From the NCBI GenBank assembly GCA_023399215.1, contig JAEWQJ010000036.1:1-64000 (forward strand): a stretch of 64,000 nt of DNA, given 5' to 3'. How positions within the stretch are numbered: the stretch's first letter is position 1; each line of letters begins with the position of its first letter. Under the pieces are notes generated by a model, which saw only the letters and a program-made list of their open reading frames with translations, was not told the origin of the DNA and did not search any database. This document shows positions 36,381 through 46,044 of this stretch, piece by piece. The DNA comes from Methanobacteriota archaeon. GTDB lineage: Archaea > Halobacteriota > Methanosarcinia > Methanosarcinales > Methanosarcinaceae. The translations under genes and the position numbers were made by a program.

Positions 36381-37289
36381 TTACTGTGAAAGCATCTCTG
36401 TTTCATTAAGTAAGCTTCTAAAGTCGGAAGTAATCATCATTTTGGTAATGTTTCCTGAGGTAGTTACGTTATAGGTTACTCCGCGTTCGGTGGAGTTTGC
36501 CTGAAGAGCCTTAATCTTTTCAGTGAAGTTGGATTCTGGATTAAGGTAAAGGGACGTCTGACTGTAACTGCCGTCATCCAGTTTCTTTAGATCCATGTAG
36601 ATCTGATCGGCCGGCATAGTGGAATTATTTGTCTTCGTGGCCAATTCCTGGTAGAGGCTTCCTTCAGGATCTGCCTGGCTAAGGAGGCTATTGTATTCGG
36701 TTGAAGCAGTTGCATTTCCTTCCAGCACGTCAATCACATCTTGCACGCTCTGGCGAGAACCAAGGATCACAGGGCTTCCGGCTACATTCCAAATGTCATA
36801 GGTATTGTTTGTCCTTGCAAGGAGACTGTAGTTATCATACTGAACTGCTCCCCAGGGCATTAACATTTTCCGCTCCGGAATCTGGTGGAGTTCGAACCCG
36901 TTACCATCAGCATAACGTACCCCATAACGTTTGGTTACGTCTGCTCCATATAGAGTGTACATCATTGTTTTATTCCCAAAGACCTGTTCAAATGGAGTTC
37001 CTGTCGTTTTCTGCAGGTCTATGTATGATGCACTTACTACCCCTTTAGGGGACATGTTTAACCCGTCGGCAATGGAGTTGAATTCATGGTGGACCTGTCT
37101 GCCAGGAATTTGAGAAAAAGCGATCGTATTATTTTCCTCTATATTTCCGGAAGAAGAATTATTATCACTCTTATCTTTATTTGAGTTATTACCTGAAAAG
37201 AAGATCGCACCGGCTGACAAAAGCATTGTTAATGCCAAAAAAACAGCCAGATATCTCTGGTTTTTTGTTGCTGGGTTCTTTTGTTTCAT
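36381..37289 (-). CDS. Membrane-anchored extracellular protein of unknown function
   Basis: 302 residues: a basic start, one membrane segment at about 13-33 with no lipobox Cys, then a Ser/Asn/Asp-rich linker (about 34-55) and a 240-residue outer domain with many N-x-S/T sites, consistent with N-glycosylation at the cell surface. The domain has no catalytic motif that I recognise. It is isolated and lies next to a repeat-rich gap. Function unknown. Confidence 0.7.
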   Translation of the reverse strand: MKQKNPATKNQRYLAVFLALTMLLSAGAIFFSGNNSNKDKSDNNSSSGNIEENNTIAFSQIPGRQVHHEFNSIADGLNMSPKGVVSASYIDLQKTTGTPFEQVFGNKTMMYTLYGADVTKRYGVRYADGNGFELHQIPERKMLMPWGAVQYDNYSLLARTNNTYDIWNVAGSPVILGSRQSVQDVIDVLEGNATASTEYNSLLSQADPEGSLYQELATKTNNSTMPADQIYMDLKKLDDGSYSQTSLYLNPESNFTEKIKALQANSTERGVTYNVTTSGNITKMMITSDFRSLLNETEMLSQ

Positions 37290-37593
37290 AAATGAAACCT
37301 CATCACATAAAGTTAATTTTTCTGACAGTAGAGATCATGCACCTGAGATCTAAACATATTGCCTTAATTTGGCAGTAGAAATCATGCCCTGATATCTAAA
37401 TATATCGGCTTAAACATTCTGACAGTAAAAATCACACACTTGATATCTAAACATATCGGCTTAAATATACTGGTTTGAGATTTGTTGAGATAAGAACTTT
37501 TCCTGATATTTTTCTCATAAAACCGAGTACTGGATCTCATATAGATTGGGTTTAAATTGGAGTTGCTTACCACAAATGGATATACCGCCTTTT
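37290..37593. repeat. Three imperfect tandem repeats of about 50-55 bp
   Basis: Units with GACAGTAGAGATCATGCAC-like and GATATCTAAACATATCGGC-like halves start near 37322, 37371 and 37426. They fill most of the gap between pyk and the secreted-protein gene. No ORF. Confidence 0.6.
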
Positions 37594-39027
37594 TCACTCA
37601 AGGGTGAGGATTTTAAGCATATTTGTGCCTCCGGGTTTTCCTGAAGACGGGCCCTGGGTGAAAATAACAATGTCTCCACTTTTTACAAATCCGAGTTCTT
37701 TGGCTTTCTCAGTAGTCTCTTTTTCCCAGCTTTCAATATTTTCTTTTACAGCAACAGGATAAACACCATAGGATAAAGAGAGGAAGCCACAGGTTCTCGG
37801 GACACGGCTGAAAGCAAGGATCCATGTATCAGGCTTGAATCGTGAGATCCTGCGGGGGGTTGCTCCGCTTCGAGTTGGAGTCAGTACGGCTGCAACCGGC
37901 AGTTTTTGCAGGGCTTCATGCACCTGGAGGGTTATTACCTCATCCACTGGCATCTCTCTTGCCGTTATGCCCTTGATAATAGTATCAAGTCCCCATTTTG
38001 TCCTGGAACGCCAGTCTTCTGTGGTTTTTGCAATTTTTGCCATCATCTCAACAGCTTCCACAGGATAATTACCAACTGCCGTCTCTTCAGAAAGCATGAC
38101 CGCATCCGTGCCGTCAAGGATTGCATTGGCAACATCGGTTGCCTCTGCGCGGGTAGGCCTTACATTATCAGTCATTGAAGCCAGCATTTGAGTGGCTGTA
38201 ATTACCGGAATTCCAAGAAGTTTTGCACTCTGGATAAGTTCCTTCTGGACTGAAGGAACTTCCTGGATAGGAATTTCAACCCCGAGGTCCCCTCTGGCAA
38301 TCATGAGCGCATCGGTTTCTTTTAAAATTTCCTGGATATTCTCTACCGCCTGCCTGCGTTCGATTTTTGAAACAATATATACAGACTTTCCTCTAGCTGC
38401 AGCAAAATTCCGGACATTATGAATATCTTCCGCACTTTCTATGAAAGAAATGCTGAAAGTGTCGATCCCTTCACTAAGAGCAAACTCAAGAATATTAAGA
38501 TCCTTTCCCGTTATAGGATCAACTAAGATCTTTGCCCCTGGTAGATTTAGCCCTTTATGAGAATAGAGCTGCCCTCCGACAAGAACCTCACAAAGTACAT
38601 CTTTTCCCGAAATTTCCAGGCAGCGAAGCTGGATAAACCCGTCACTTAAGTAAATAAGGCTACCTGGAACCACGCTTTCCGGAAGTTGCTTGTAGCTTAC
38701 AGGAATTCGCGTCTCATTTCCGGTAGTTTCGGCAACCGTAAGAGTCACATAATTTCCTTTATGGAGCATGATCGGCTCTTTTTCCAGTTCGCCTATACGG
38801 ATCTTAGGGCCTGGAAGGTCAGCGAGAATCGCAACTGTCCTGTCAAGCTCTTCTGCAACTTTGCGGACTCTCCGGATTACTTCGCCATGGCTTTCGAAGC
38901 TCCCGTGGGAAAAATTGATCCTCGCCACGTTCATGCCAGCGAGAACAAGTTTCCTGATTGTTTCCTCGGAAGAGGAAGCAGGACCTATGGTGCAGACGAT
39001 CTTTGTTTTATGATCCGGAATTTGCAT
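37594..39027 (-). CDS. pyk: Pyruvate kinase
   Basis: 477 residues from ATG 39027 (GGTCGTG upstream); a 46-residue upstream extension has no family support. 'TKIVCTIGPAS', 'RINFSHG', 'ADLPGPKIRIGE', 'IARGDLGVEIP' and 'MLSEETAVGNYP' are diagnostic. It makes ATP and pyruvate from PEP at the end of glycolysis, used when glycogen is consumed. It lies 88 bases after fructose-bisphosphate aldolase on the same strand, so two sugar-breakdown enzymes may share a transcript. Confidence 0.97.
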   Translation of the reverse strand: MQIPDHKTKIVCTIGPASSSEETIRKLVLAGMNVARINFSHGSFESHGEVIRRVRKVAEELDRTVAILADLPGPKIRIGELEKEPIMLHKGNYVTLTVAETTGNETRIPVSYKQLPESVVPGSLIYLSDGFIQLRCLEISGKDVLCEVLVGGQLYSHKGLNLPGAKILVDPITGKDLNILEFALSEGIDTFSISFIESAEDIHNVRNFAAARGKSVYIVSKIERRQAVENIQEILKETDALMIARGDLGVEIPIQEVPSVQKELIQSAKLLGIPVITATQMLASMTDNVRPTRAEATDVANAILDGTDAVMLSEETAVGNYPVEAVEMMAKIAKTTEDWRSRTKWGLDTIIKGITAREMPVDEVITLQVHEALQKLPVAAVLTPTRSGATPRRISRFKPDTWILAFSRVPRTCGFLSLSYGVYPVAVKENIESWEKETTEKAKELGFVKSGDIVIFTQGPSSGKPGGTNMLKILTLE

Positions 39028-39115
39028 ATTTTCACGACCTTTAATGCCCAACTTATTATCAATGCAGCCTTTAAAAATTTGTATTGATCTTCTGCAGGCT
39101 TTTCTGCAGGCTTTA

Positions 39116-40039
39116 TTATTTACCCTTATAGATCTTAAGGGCATCTTCGACGCTTGCTTCTTCAACCGTTATTGCATAGACAGCATTACACATGCGGACA
39201 GCTTCATCAAGAGGCTTCTGGTGAATGTTTCTTCCGGTTGCATTTCCCTGTGCTCCGGAAACATGAATCTGATCATGAAGCTTTTTCAGGAAAGCTTCAG
39301 CTTCGTCACTGGAACCGCCTGCACAAACTACCTTAGTACGCCCTGCGGCTTTGATAGCTTCCTTAAAGGCCTCGGCAGACTTTGCTCCTTCTTTTTTCGG
39401 GTAATTGACCTTTACAAAGTCCGTACCAAGGCAGGCTCCAACTCCTGTTGCTCCTGCAATAAGGTGTGGGTCTTTTTCATCTTTTACAGCTTCACCGCGT
39501 GGGTAGATCCAGAGTACGGATAACATTCCATGCTGGTGAGCATCGTAAATTACTTGAGCCGCCTGAACAAGCATTTCGGCTTCAAATTCGCTGCCAAGGT
39601 AGATTGTATATCCTACGCCAAGAATGTTAAGCCCGCTGTTTTCCTTAAACTCAACTACCTGATCAACGTCATACCATAGGTTGCTAAAAGGATCAGCCTG
39701 TGCTGTCCCAACAAGATTGGTTTTGGAGTTTACCTTTACAAGATATGGTATGTCTCTATAGTCCATGCCATAGCGGGAAATAAGCCCAAGCTGGGTTGCA
39801 AAAATTCCAATTTTTGACTGGGATGCTATTCTGAAAAGGTGTTCGGGATCAGCATCGTCCTCAGGGACTCCTTCACCGTAAAAGTCATCATTCAGATGTT
39901 CTACCTTCTGATCACCTGCAAAAAGCATCAGTCTGCCAGTTCCTCGGGTCATTTCCATATAATTATTCACGTACGTTTCACGCATTGCTTTTGGGACATC
40001 CAGAGGTACAATTACGTCCTCTTTATTAATCGAAACCAT
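39116..40039 (-). CDS. Archaeal-type class I fructose-bisphosphate aldolase (DhnA/FbaB family)
   Basis: 307 residues, TIM-barrel. 'GTDFVKVNYP' carries the Schiff-base lysine (Lys210). 'LFAGDQKVEHL' near residue 40-49 and 'CAGGSS' near the phosphate site match the archaeal class I family. Related enzymes in the family make 2-amino-3,7-dideoxy-hept-6-ulosonate for aromatic amino acid synthesis, so that role is a minor alternative. Next to pyk, favouring sugar metabolism. Confidence 0.88.
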   Translation of the reverse strand: MVSINKEDVIVPLDVPKAMRETYVNNYMEMTRGTGRLMLFAGDQKVEHLNDDFYGEGVPEDDADPEHLFRIASQSKIGIFATQLGLISRYGMDYRDIPYLVKVNSKTNLVGTAQADPFSNLWYDVDQVVEFKENSGLNILGVGYTIYLGSEFEAEMLVQAAQVIYDAHQHGMLSVLWIYPRGEAVKDEKDPHLIAGATGVGACLGTDFVKVNYPKKEGAKSAEAFKEAIKAAGRTKVVCAGGSSDEAEAFLKKLHDQIHVSGAQGNATGRNIHQKPLDEAVRMCNAVYAITVEEASVEDALKIYKGK

Positions 40040-40553
40040 ATGTATAAACCTCAGTTTTGAATCATAATTATTTGGATGGTAATAATACTGTTAAAGTGTA
40101 TTTATGTATTATCTATAATTCTTCTTACTACCTTATCCCTTTCTGGAAATTTATAATTTTTTCCACTGAGTGTTGGTAGGTCTATTCAGGAGTAAAATTT
40201 ATTAATATTTTGCTGAGACTTCTGACTCTCCAGTGATTGATAAAAATGAATTCGACAATAAACTGTGTACCCAGAAAATTTAAAAATTTAATTAATAGGC
40301 AGGCTAAGACAAGATGAACTCTAAAGCGAGTTTTAAATAAAACAAAATAAGCGAGTTTAAATAAAACAAAATAAGTGAGTTTAAATAAAACAAACTAAAC
40401 GAGTTCAGACAACGTAGACAAAAAGCAAGCAAAGTAGAACCAAGAGCAGGATCGAGTAGAATAAGTTCAAAAAAATCTCATATTCGAAGGACAAAATGTA
40501 AAAATAACCAGAAAACAGTGATTATTGAAGAAAATAAAAGATGCAAAAATTTA
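40040..40553. repeat. Intergenic region with 24-bp tandem repeats
   Basis: Three copies of a 24-25-bp unit, GCGAGTTTAAATAAAACAAA with AT-rich ends, run from about 40325 to 40397. The rest is AT-rich upstream sequence of the aldolase gene; no ORF. Confidence 0.7.
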
Positions 40554-40626
40554 CGCCGCTTGCAGGGCTCGAACCTACGACATTCTGGTTAACAGCCAGA
40601 CACTCTACCAACTGAGTTAAAGCGGC
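40554..40626 (-). tRNA. tRNA-Asn (GTT)
   Basis: A 73-base cloverleaf read on the minus strand: acceptor GCCGCTT/AAGCGGC, D-arm CTCAGTTGGTAGAG, anticodon loop CTGTTAA with anticodon GTT, T-arm GGTTCGAGCC and discriminator G. A second identical copy follows at 40893-40965. Confidence 0.95.
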
Positions 40627-40701
40627 TTTTTGATAGGAAAGCATTGTATTATTTTATCCTCAATCCTTCTTATACAAGAGATTTTTTGGATATAAAGTTT
40701 A

Positions 40702-40776
40702 TGGGCCTGACCGGATTTGAACCGGTGACCGCTCGGTTATGAGCCGAGCGCTCTAACCTGACTGAGCTACAGGCCC
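40702..40776 (-). tRNA. tRNA with CAT anticodon (elongator Met or Ile2)
   Basis: A 75-base cloverleaf: acceptor GGGCCTG/CAGGCCC, anticodon stem CTCGG/CCGAG with loop CTCATAA, T-arm CCGGTTCAAATCCGG, discriminator A. It lacks initiator features. Elongator Met and the agmatidine-modified Ile2 tRNA both carry CAT and cannot be told apart with certainty by eye. Confidence 0.92.
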
Positions 40777-40892
40777 TTATTTGATTTTATAATGTTGTTA
40801 GTAGTTTATAGTATATTTTAAATAATAAAGTTTTTGCATACGTTGTATCTATTCTGGGAAGAATAGTGTAATATAAGAAATGCAAAAATTTA

Positions 40893-40965
40893 CGCCGCTT
40901 GCAGGGCTCGAACCTACGACATTCTGGTTAACAGCCAGACACTCTACCAACTGAGTTAAAGCGGC
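40893..40965 (-). tRNA. tRNA-Asn (GTT), second copy
   Basis: Same sequence as 40554-40626 over the whole gene, including about 12 bases of 3' flank (ATGCAAAAATTTA on the plus strand), so the pair arose by a recent local duplication around the CAT tRNA. Confidence 0.95.
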
Positions 40966-41964
40966 TCATACAATCGGATGTGGTCGTTTTACCTTCCTCA
41001 TCGCGAACACTCCTAAAGCGATAATATTATTTATATATTTCGCTTTGAGAAGTTTCCACAACCATTTATGCGCTGAGAAATCTGATGAAGCAGGTGTTTG
41101 TTAATTCCGAATAGTACCATCTGGTTAGAAATATTGTCTTCCAGTCCGTTCATTTGGATCATATTCAATACATTAATATTCAATAATATTCAATAATATT
41201 CAATAATATTCAATACATTCTTATTATTTTTTCATTTGTACATTTTTTCTTTTTTACTATTTGCAACCGTTAACAAATGTATTTATCTAATTCCTGCTAA
41301 ATATAATATTCAATTGATATTACTCAATAAATATTATCTAACACCTGCTAGATTAACGCAAGTATACTTCACTTATTACGTCGATATTGATATAATTACT
41401 GTAACTTAGCTGATGTCTATTAAACTGATGTCCGTTAATTGACATCCGGCATAAGCGAACTGATAGAGTTAAACTGAAATATCTATCTAATAGCTGTTTA
41501 ATCCTTGTCTAATACCTGCCGTGAGCGCCTATCAATAAGACCTGCCTCCGCTTTCGGATTTACTTCAATCTTCATTTTACAGTACATCTTTGAGGAAGTG
41601 CAATCTCACCAAAAGGTAGTCCATTTCCCCTTAATCATATAAAAAATAATCCATTTTGAGCCAAAACTTATATCCTATCAGGAATAATATATTTGATAGC
41701 TTGTTGTAGTATTTTGCAGCGAGGTCGGACAGGTATGATTTTTAAGCAATACAATTGTTTAGCTTAAAATGCCTTTATCTGAGGTCCTGTTCAGGGGAAT
41801 TGATGCGTTGTCAGTTAAAGGTCAAAAACGGCTTTTAAATGTAACTTCAAGGTTAGGGGCAGTAGTATTCCAGTACTGATGGAGATTCTTTCAGGTCTTT
41901 TGCGTACTGTCAGGATATCTTTTTGATCTCCGGGCTTTTGACCGCCTGATCTTGCAGTTTAAAA
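40966..41964. other. About 1 kb AT-rich gap after the tRNA genes
   Basis: It contains a 10-bp tandem repeat (TATTCAATAA, about 41177-41216). A 36-residue frame at 41769-41879 (+) beginning MPLSEVLFRG has weak coding appearance and no clear ribosome site; it is not called. No other gene is visible. Confidence 0.5.
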
Positions 41965-42129
41965 ATGGAAATCCAAGGGGGATTAATTACGAAACGGCTA
42001 AAAATATGTCCCAAGTGCCATGCTAGACTGAAAATGAGTTCGGATGGAAAGATAGAGTACTGTAGCGTTTGTAAGTACTGGACAAAAGTGGGTACCGCAA
42101 GGCTCGATTCTATCATGATTTACGGATGA
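41965..42129 (+). CDS. 54-residue zinc-ribbon microprotein
   Basis: Contains 'CPKCHARLK' and 'YCSVCKYW', two CxxC knuckles 17 residues apart, a compact zinc ribbon. It stops 9 bases before the next small zinc-ribbon gene, suggesting a two-gene unit. The start is uncertain: a GGGGG stretch lies inside the frame after ATG 41965, so the true start could be a little downstream. Possible nucleic-acid-binding or assembly peptide; function unknown. Confidence 0.6.
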   Translation: MEIQGGLITKRLKICPKCHARLKMSSDGKIEYCSVCKYWTKVGTARLDSIMIYG

Positions 42130-42138
42130 GGATCCTGC

Positions 42139-42369
42139 ATGAAAAATGAAAGTATTTCTATGGTTTGCAGTGTATGCCAGACAATGTTGAAACGTCAAGT
42201 CCTGGGTTCTAATGTCTTCTATTACTGCCGAAACTGTGGAAGTATGATTTCGGAAGCATACTTATCAGGGGGGGTAAACGTCTTCCACATTCAGAAACCG
42301 ACATCTATAAACATGACATCTTCGCCTTCAAACTTCATGAAGACGCCTGAACCTGTAATAAAGACCTGA
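42139..42369 (+). CDS. 76-residue zinc-ribbon microprotein
   Basis: 'VCSVCQTMLK' and 'YYCRNCGSM' give a four-Cys zinc ribbon in the first half; the second half is Ser/Thr/Pro-rich and probably disordered. GAGGAT lies 7 bases before ATG 42139. It follows the 54-residue gene closely and shares its Cys layout, so the pair may be paralogues. Confidence 0.7.
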   Translation: MKNESISMVCSVCQTMLKRQVLGSNVFYYCRNCGSMISEAYLSGGVNVFHIQKPTSINMTSSPSNFMKTPEPVIKT

Positions 42370-42711
42370 AATGAAAAAAGGAGTTTAGTTTTAAAAGCTG
42401 GAAAAAATTAGTTTTTTAAGAGCTTCAATATCTCTCAAGTTCTCTTCTCTAATTTTTAGTTATTATTAATAATTTTTGTGAAATATAATAACTTTTCTTT
42501 TTTTATATTGATTACTGTTCTTTTAACAGCTTTATACATTTTGTTTTTTGAAAAAATCATCAATCTTCTTTGACTGAAAATTTCATATATATTTCTTCAG
42601 TACTTCCTGCAAGAATAAATAATTCTAAAAATAATAAAAAAAGTTGATTTAAGAAGATTGCTTAAGGAGATTAATTTCGGTAAAAACAGTCCAAAAGCTA
42701 TTTTTGTTTTT
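42370..42711. other. AT-rich convergent gap
   Basis: Between the zinc-ribbon gene and cobT, which converge. T-rich tracts could terminate both; no ORF. Confidence 0.4.
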
Positions 42712-43761
42712 TCAATGTCCTGCTTTGAGTATGTTGCAGACGTTTTCTACTTCGAACCTGAACTCATCCTGAGAGATACCATAAAGGCCTGCAAGATACA
42801 TTGCGCCACCAGCCCCTGCACCCTCCTTGATCGTACCAGTCTCATACCTGCGAAGCCCTTTGAGTTCGGACTTTCCAAAACCAGGGTCTGCAACGTAGAC
42901 TGCGGGTACACCAAGTATTCTGGTAAGTTCAATAAAGTTTGCGGATTTATCTTCCACAACATAACGGGTAGTCGCAATTGCCAGTTTTTCCGTATTGAAA
43001 CCCAGGTGTTTTATCAGTGCATACACTGCTGCCATCTGAGTCCCTCCAGCGAGCACAATACTGATATCAGTATCCTGGAAACCTGCAACAAGCCCTACAA
43101 CAGCAGGCATCATCGGATCTCCCATGCAGGCAATAGCTTTCATGGGATCATCTTTCAGGCAGCCAAATGTCAGGCCTGATGCTTTTAAGCCTTCTTCAAT
43201 AACCTGTTTTTTCAGCTCAAGGGGATTTTCATCAGCACTGCTGCTGACATTTCCGTTGTATCCTAGCGCCATTAAAACTCCCATTGCGGTTGTTGTGCCG
43301 CCTGGAATGCTTTCTCCGATGACTACGTGGTCCACCTGGTTTTTGAGTCTCCTGCCCAGGAACTTTGCCCGCTCATAGATTCTCTGTACATCATTGACTG
43401 CAACTTGTTCCCGGATATCTTCTCCGGGCTTTGCCTTGAGGTCAATGCATGGGACTTCCGGAGTTACAATAAGGCCAGAATTTATGAAATTATAGGGAGC
43501 GTTCGTGAGTTTCAATGCCGAACGGGTCATAATTGCAGGAGTAGGAGTGTCATAAGGAGGAGTCATGGGTAGAACGGGTACACTGATAATATTTCCTGTT
43601 TCCATAAGTTCCGCATCTCCTGCAGGCGTATAGTCCGTGAGTTCAGCCGTTTTTCCTGCAGCTGAAAGCTTGGGAATATGTGCGGTTTTAGTATTGGAAA
43701 GCACGCATAAAAACATCGGTTTTCTGGGTTTTCTGGTCACTTCCGGTTCGATCCAGGCCAT
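42712..43761 (-). CDS. cobT: Nicotinate-nucleotide-dependent phosphoribosyltransferase CobT, archaeal type
   Basis: 349 residues. 'ESIPGGTTTAMGVLMALGYNG', 'MGDPMMPAVVGLVAG', 'VLAGGTQMAAVYAL' and 'EGAGAGGAMYLA' are conserved in the archaeal CobT/UPF0284 family, which activates the lower base for cobamide assembly. Methanogens need cobamides for every methyl transfer in methanogenesis. No cob neighbours here, and no cobalamin riboswitch is recognisable in the upstream 500 bases. Confidence 0.9.
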   Translation of the reverse strand: MAWIEPEVTRKPRKPMFLCVLSNTKTAHIPKLSAAGKTAELTDYTPAGDAELMETGNIISVPVLPMTPPYDTPTPAIMTRSALKLTNAPYNFINSGLIVTPEVPCIDLKAKPGEDIREQVAVNDVQRIYERAKFLGRRLKNQVDHVVIGESIPGGTTTAMGVLMALGYNGNVSSSADENPLELKKQVIEEGLKASGLTFGCLKDDPMKAIACMGDPMMPAVVGLVAGFQDTDISIVLAGGTQMAAVYALIKHLGFNTEKLAIATTRYVVEDKSANFIELTRILGVPAVYVADPGFGKSELKGLRRYETGTIKEGAGAGGAMYLAGLYGISQDEFRFEVENVCNILKAGH

Positions 43762-44264
43762 ATCATATCTCCTTTATGTAAGCGTTGCTTGACCACGCTT
43801 TTTCACTCAACCCTTTTTGAAAAGACTTGCGGAAACCACTGTGCCAGTTTATCATGCCGACAATGACGTTTTCGCTTACCTTTTTTTTAAAAGGCTTGCA
43901 GGCAAGCATTTTTGAAAAGTATTGATTCTTTCTGAAATCCTATGAGAATTCTTCAACTTACTATTTAATATTTATCCATAAACAAATATAATTTAACATT
44001 GCTCAAGTTAAGTTTACTTTATTTCTTATTTTTTTCAGGCTCAGTCCCTTGATATTGACTGAAATTTTATTAAAAATCAATTGAGTAGGTTTTTATATAT
44101 AACTAATTCCTGATAGTTTGTTTTCAGGTTCAGGTTGTAAAGACTCAAACAATAAAATGCATAAAATAAAAAGAGAAAGATGAAAGCCGGAGCAGGCACT
44201 TAATAATTTGTTTTCCAATTTGTGCTAGATCGGCTTTCCACTTGTGCCATAGAATTTTTTTGTT
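43762..44264. other. Intergenic region between proS and cobT
   Basis: Upstream region of cobT. TTTTTGAAAAG(A/T) and AGGCTTGCAGGCAAGC-type short repeats occur at about 43818-43920. No gene. Confidence 0.4.
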
Positions 44265-45707
44265 TTAATATGTTCTTGCCACGTAAACACGGGTTTCGGT
44301 TTCTTCCCCGCATATAGGGCACTTTTCTTTTTTGTCTCTTTTTTGCTCCAGAGGAATTCCAAGAATTCCTGCACCGATCACGTCTTCCATAGCAAGTCCG
44401 CATTCTCTCTTTCCGCACCAGGGAATTGTTGCAACTCCATCCTGAATTTTTTTCTTTACTTCTTCAAGTTCAGTACATTCAAATATGCGGTTTTCAAGTT
44501 CGACTTTCGCTTTTTGATACAGGTTTTCGTGGATCGCCTCAAAATTTGAGCTCACGCCAGCTTCGATCTCAGGGAGCGGGATCTGTTCTTTTTCTCCGGT
44601 ATCTCTCCTGACCGCTACAGCGACATTATTCTGAAGGTCTCTGGGCCCGATTTCAAGCCTGAGAGGTACACCTTTCATTTCCCACTTATAGTACTTTGCT
44701 CCGGGACGAAGGTCACTTGCATCGATTTCGACTCTGACTCCGGCTTTAGTCAGGCGTTCCTTGACATCCTTGCAGGCTGCAAGTACTTCTTCGGCTCCTT
44801 TCTTGAAGATAATAGGGATAATTACAACCTGTACAGGCGCGATTTCCGGGGGCAAAACAAGCCCTTTATCGTCTCCATGAATGGAAATCGTAGCTGCGAT
44901 TGACCTTTCGGAAATCCCGTAACAGGTCTGATAAGCATAACGCTGTTCACCTTCAGGGGTTTCATACTTAATGTCAAAGGTCTTTGCAAAGTTATCTCCC
45001 AGATGATGGACAGTACCAATCTGAAGGGTCCTTCCGTCAGGCATAACTGCATCAAGAGCATCGGTATAATCTGCGCCCGGGAATTTATCCCAATCAGGTC
45101 TCCTTGAGCGAAGCACGGGAACTCCAAGTCTGCGGTATATTTCAGTATAGAGTCCAATAGCTTCCTTAACCTGAGCTTCAGCATCTTCCCAGGTAGCATG
45201 GACTGTATGAGCCTCTTTGAAGGAAGTAATCTCTCTAAGCCTTATCAAGGGACGGGTATGTTTTGTCTCGTAACGGAAGGTATTAACTATCTGATATATT
45301 TTGATAGGGAAATCCGCATGGGACCTGACCCACATTTTGTACATAGGATAAATGGCAGTCTCACTTGTTGGGCGAAGGGCCAGTGGGATATCAAGAGGAT
45401 CTTTACCACCGTGGGTTACCCAGTATACCTCATCTTCAAAGCCTTTAATATGCTCGGCTTCTTTCATGAACTCATTTTCGGGAATAAGAAGAGGGAAGAG
45501 AGCTTCCTGGTGTCCACTGTTGTCAAGAATTTCTCTTATGATATTATATGTGTTTCTTCGGATTGCAAAGCCGAAAGGATACCAGACATATAATCCTTTT
45601 ACAGGATAACGGACATCCATTATTTCGGCCATCCAAAGGAGTTCGTTATACCATTCGCTGAATTCCTCTTTTGGGGGGAGTGCTGCTTCTTTTTCGCTTT
45701 CTGCCAT
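44265..45707 (-). CDS. proS: Prolyl-tRNA synthetase (archaeal/eukaryotic type)
   Basis: 480 residues from ATG 45707, with GGTGAAGG immediately upstream; a 27-residue extension is not family-like. Class II motifs: 'RPTSETAIYPMYK' (motif 2 region) and 'FRYETKHTRPLIRLRE'. The C-terminal domain contains 'CGKRECG' and 'CPICGEE', a zinc site, and ends in the conserved 'ARTY' Tyr typical of this type. Charges tRNA-Pro. Confidence 0.97.
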   Translation of the reverse strand: MAESEKEAALPPKEEFSEWYNELLWMAEIMDVRYPVKGLYVWYPFGFAIRRNTYNIIREILDNSGHQEALFPLLIPENEFMKEAEHIKGFEDEVYWVTHGGKDPLDIPLALRPTSETAIYPMYKMWVRSHADFPIKIYQIVNTFRYETKHTRPLIRLREITSFKEAHTVHATWEDAEAQVKEAIGLYTEIYRRLGVPVLRSRRPDWDKFPGADYTDALDAVMPDGRTLQIGTVHHLGDNFAKTFDIKYETPEGEQRYAYQTCYGISERSIAATISIHGDDKGLVLPPEIAPVQVVIIPIIFKKGAEEVLAACKDVKERLTKAGVRVEIDASDLRPGAKYYKWEMKGVPLRLEIGPRDLQNNVAVAVRRDTGEKEQIPLPEIEAGVSSNFEAIHENLYQKAKVELENRIFECTELEEVKKKIQDGVATIPWCGKRECGLAMEDVIGAGILGIPLEQKRDKKEKCPICGEETETRVYVARTY

Positions 45708-46044
45708 ACCTTCACCGTATTTATAGCAATCTGAAATAATTCTTAAACTCTTAAATTGATCAAACAAACTTTCAAATTGACCAAACAACTTACTAATCTA
45801 ATTAAATAACTTTTTAAGTTGATCCGGTTTTCTTTCTCTCCTAAAATTCTAAAGGACAGTTTTCCGGGAAGTCATATTTTGAGTGAGTGATATTTTGGGA
45901 AATGGAATCTTGAGAATGTGGCATTCTGATGTGAAATTACCTTCATAGCCATCAGTATGCCTGCCTTTATGAAATAGAAGTTAATAACTATATTGGAAGT
46001 ATGCCCTCGGAATTTATCAGGCTGTGAAAAACCGGAAAAAAGAA
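45708..46044. other. Intergenic region upstream of proS
   Basis: Includes the proS promoter. Repeated AAACTTNCAAATTGA-like stretches near 45757-45780. No ORF. Confidence 0.4.

Noticed and set aside
41161..41220. Possible CRISPR array
   Set aside because: The repeats are only 10 bp, AT-rich and have no spacers; this is simple tandem repetition.
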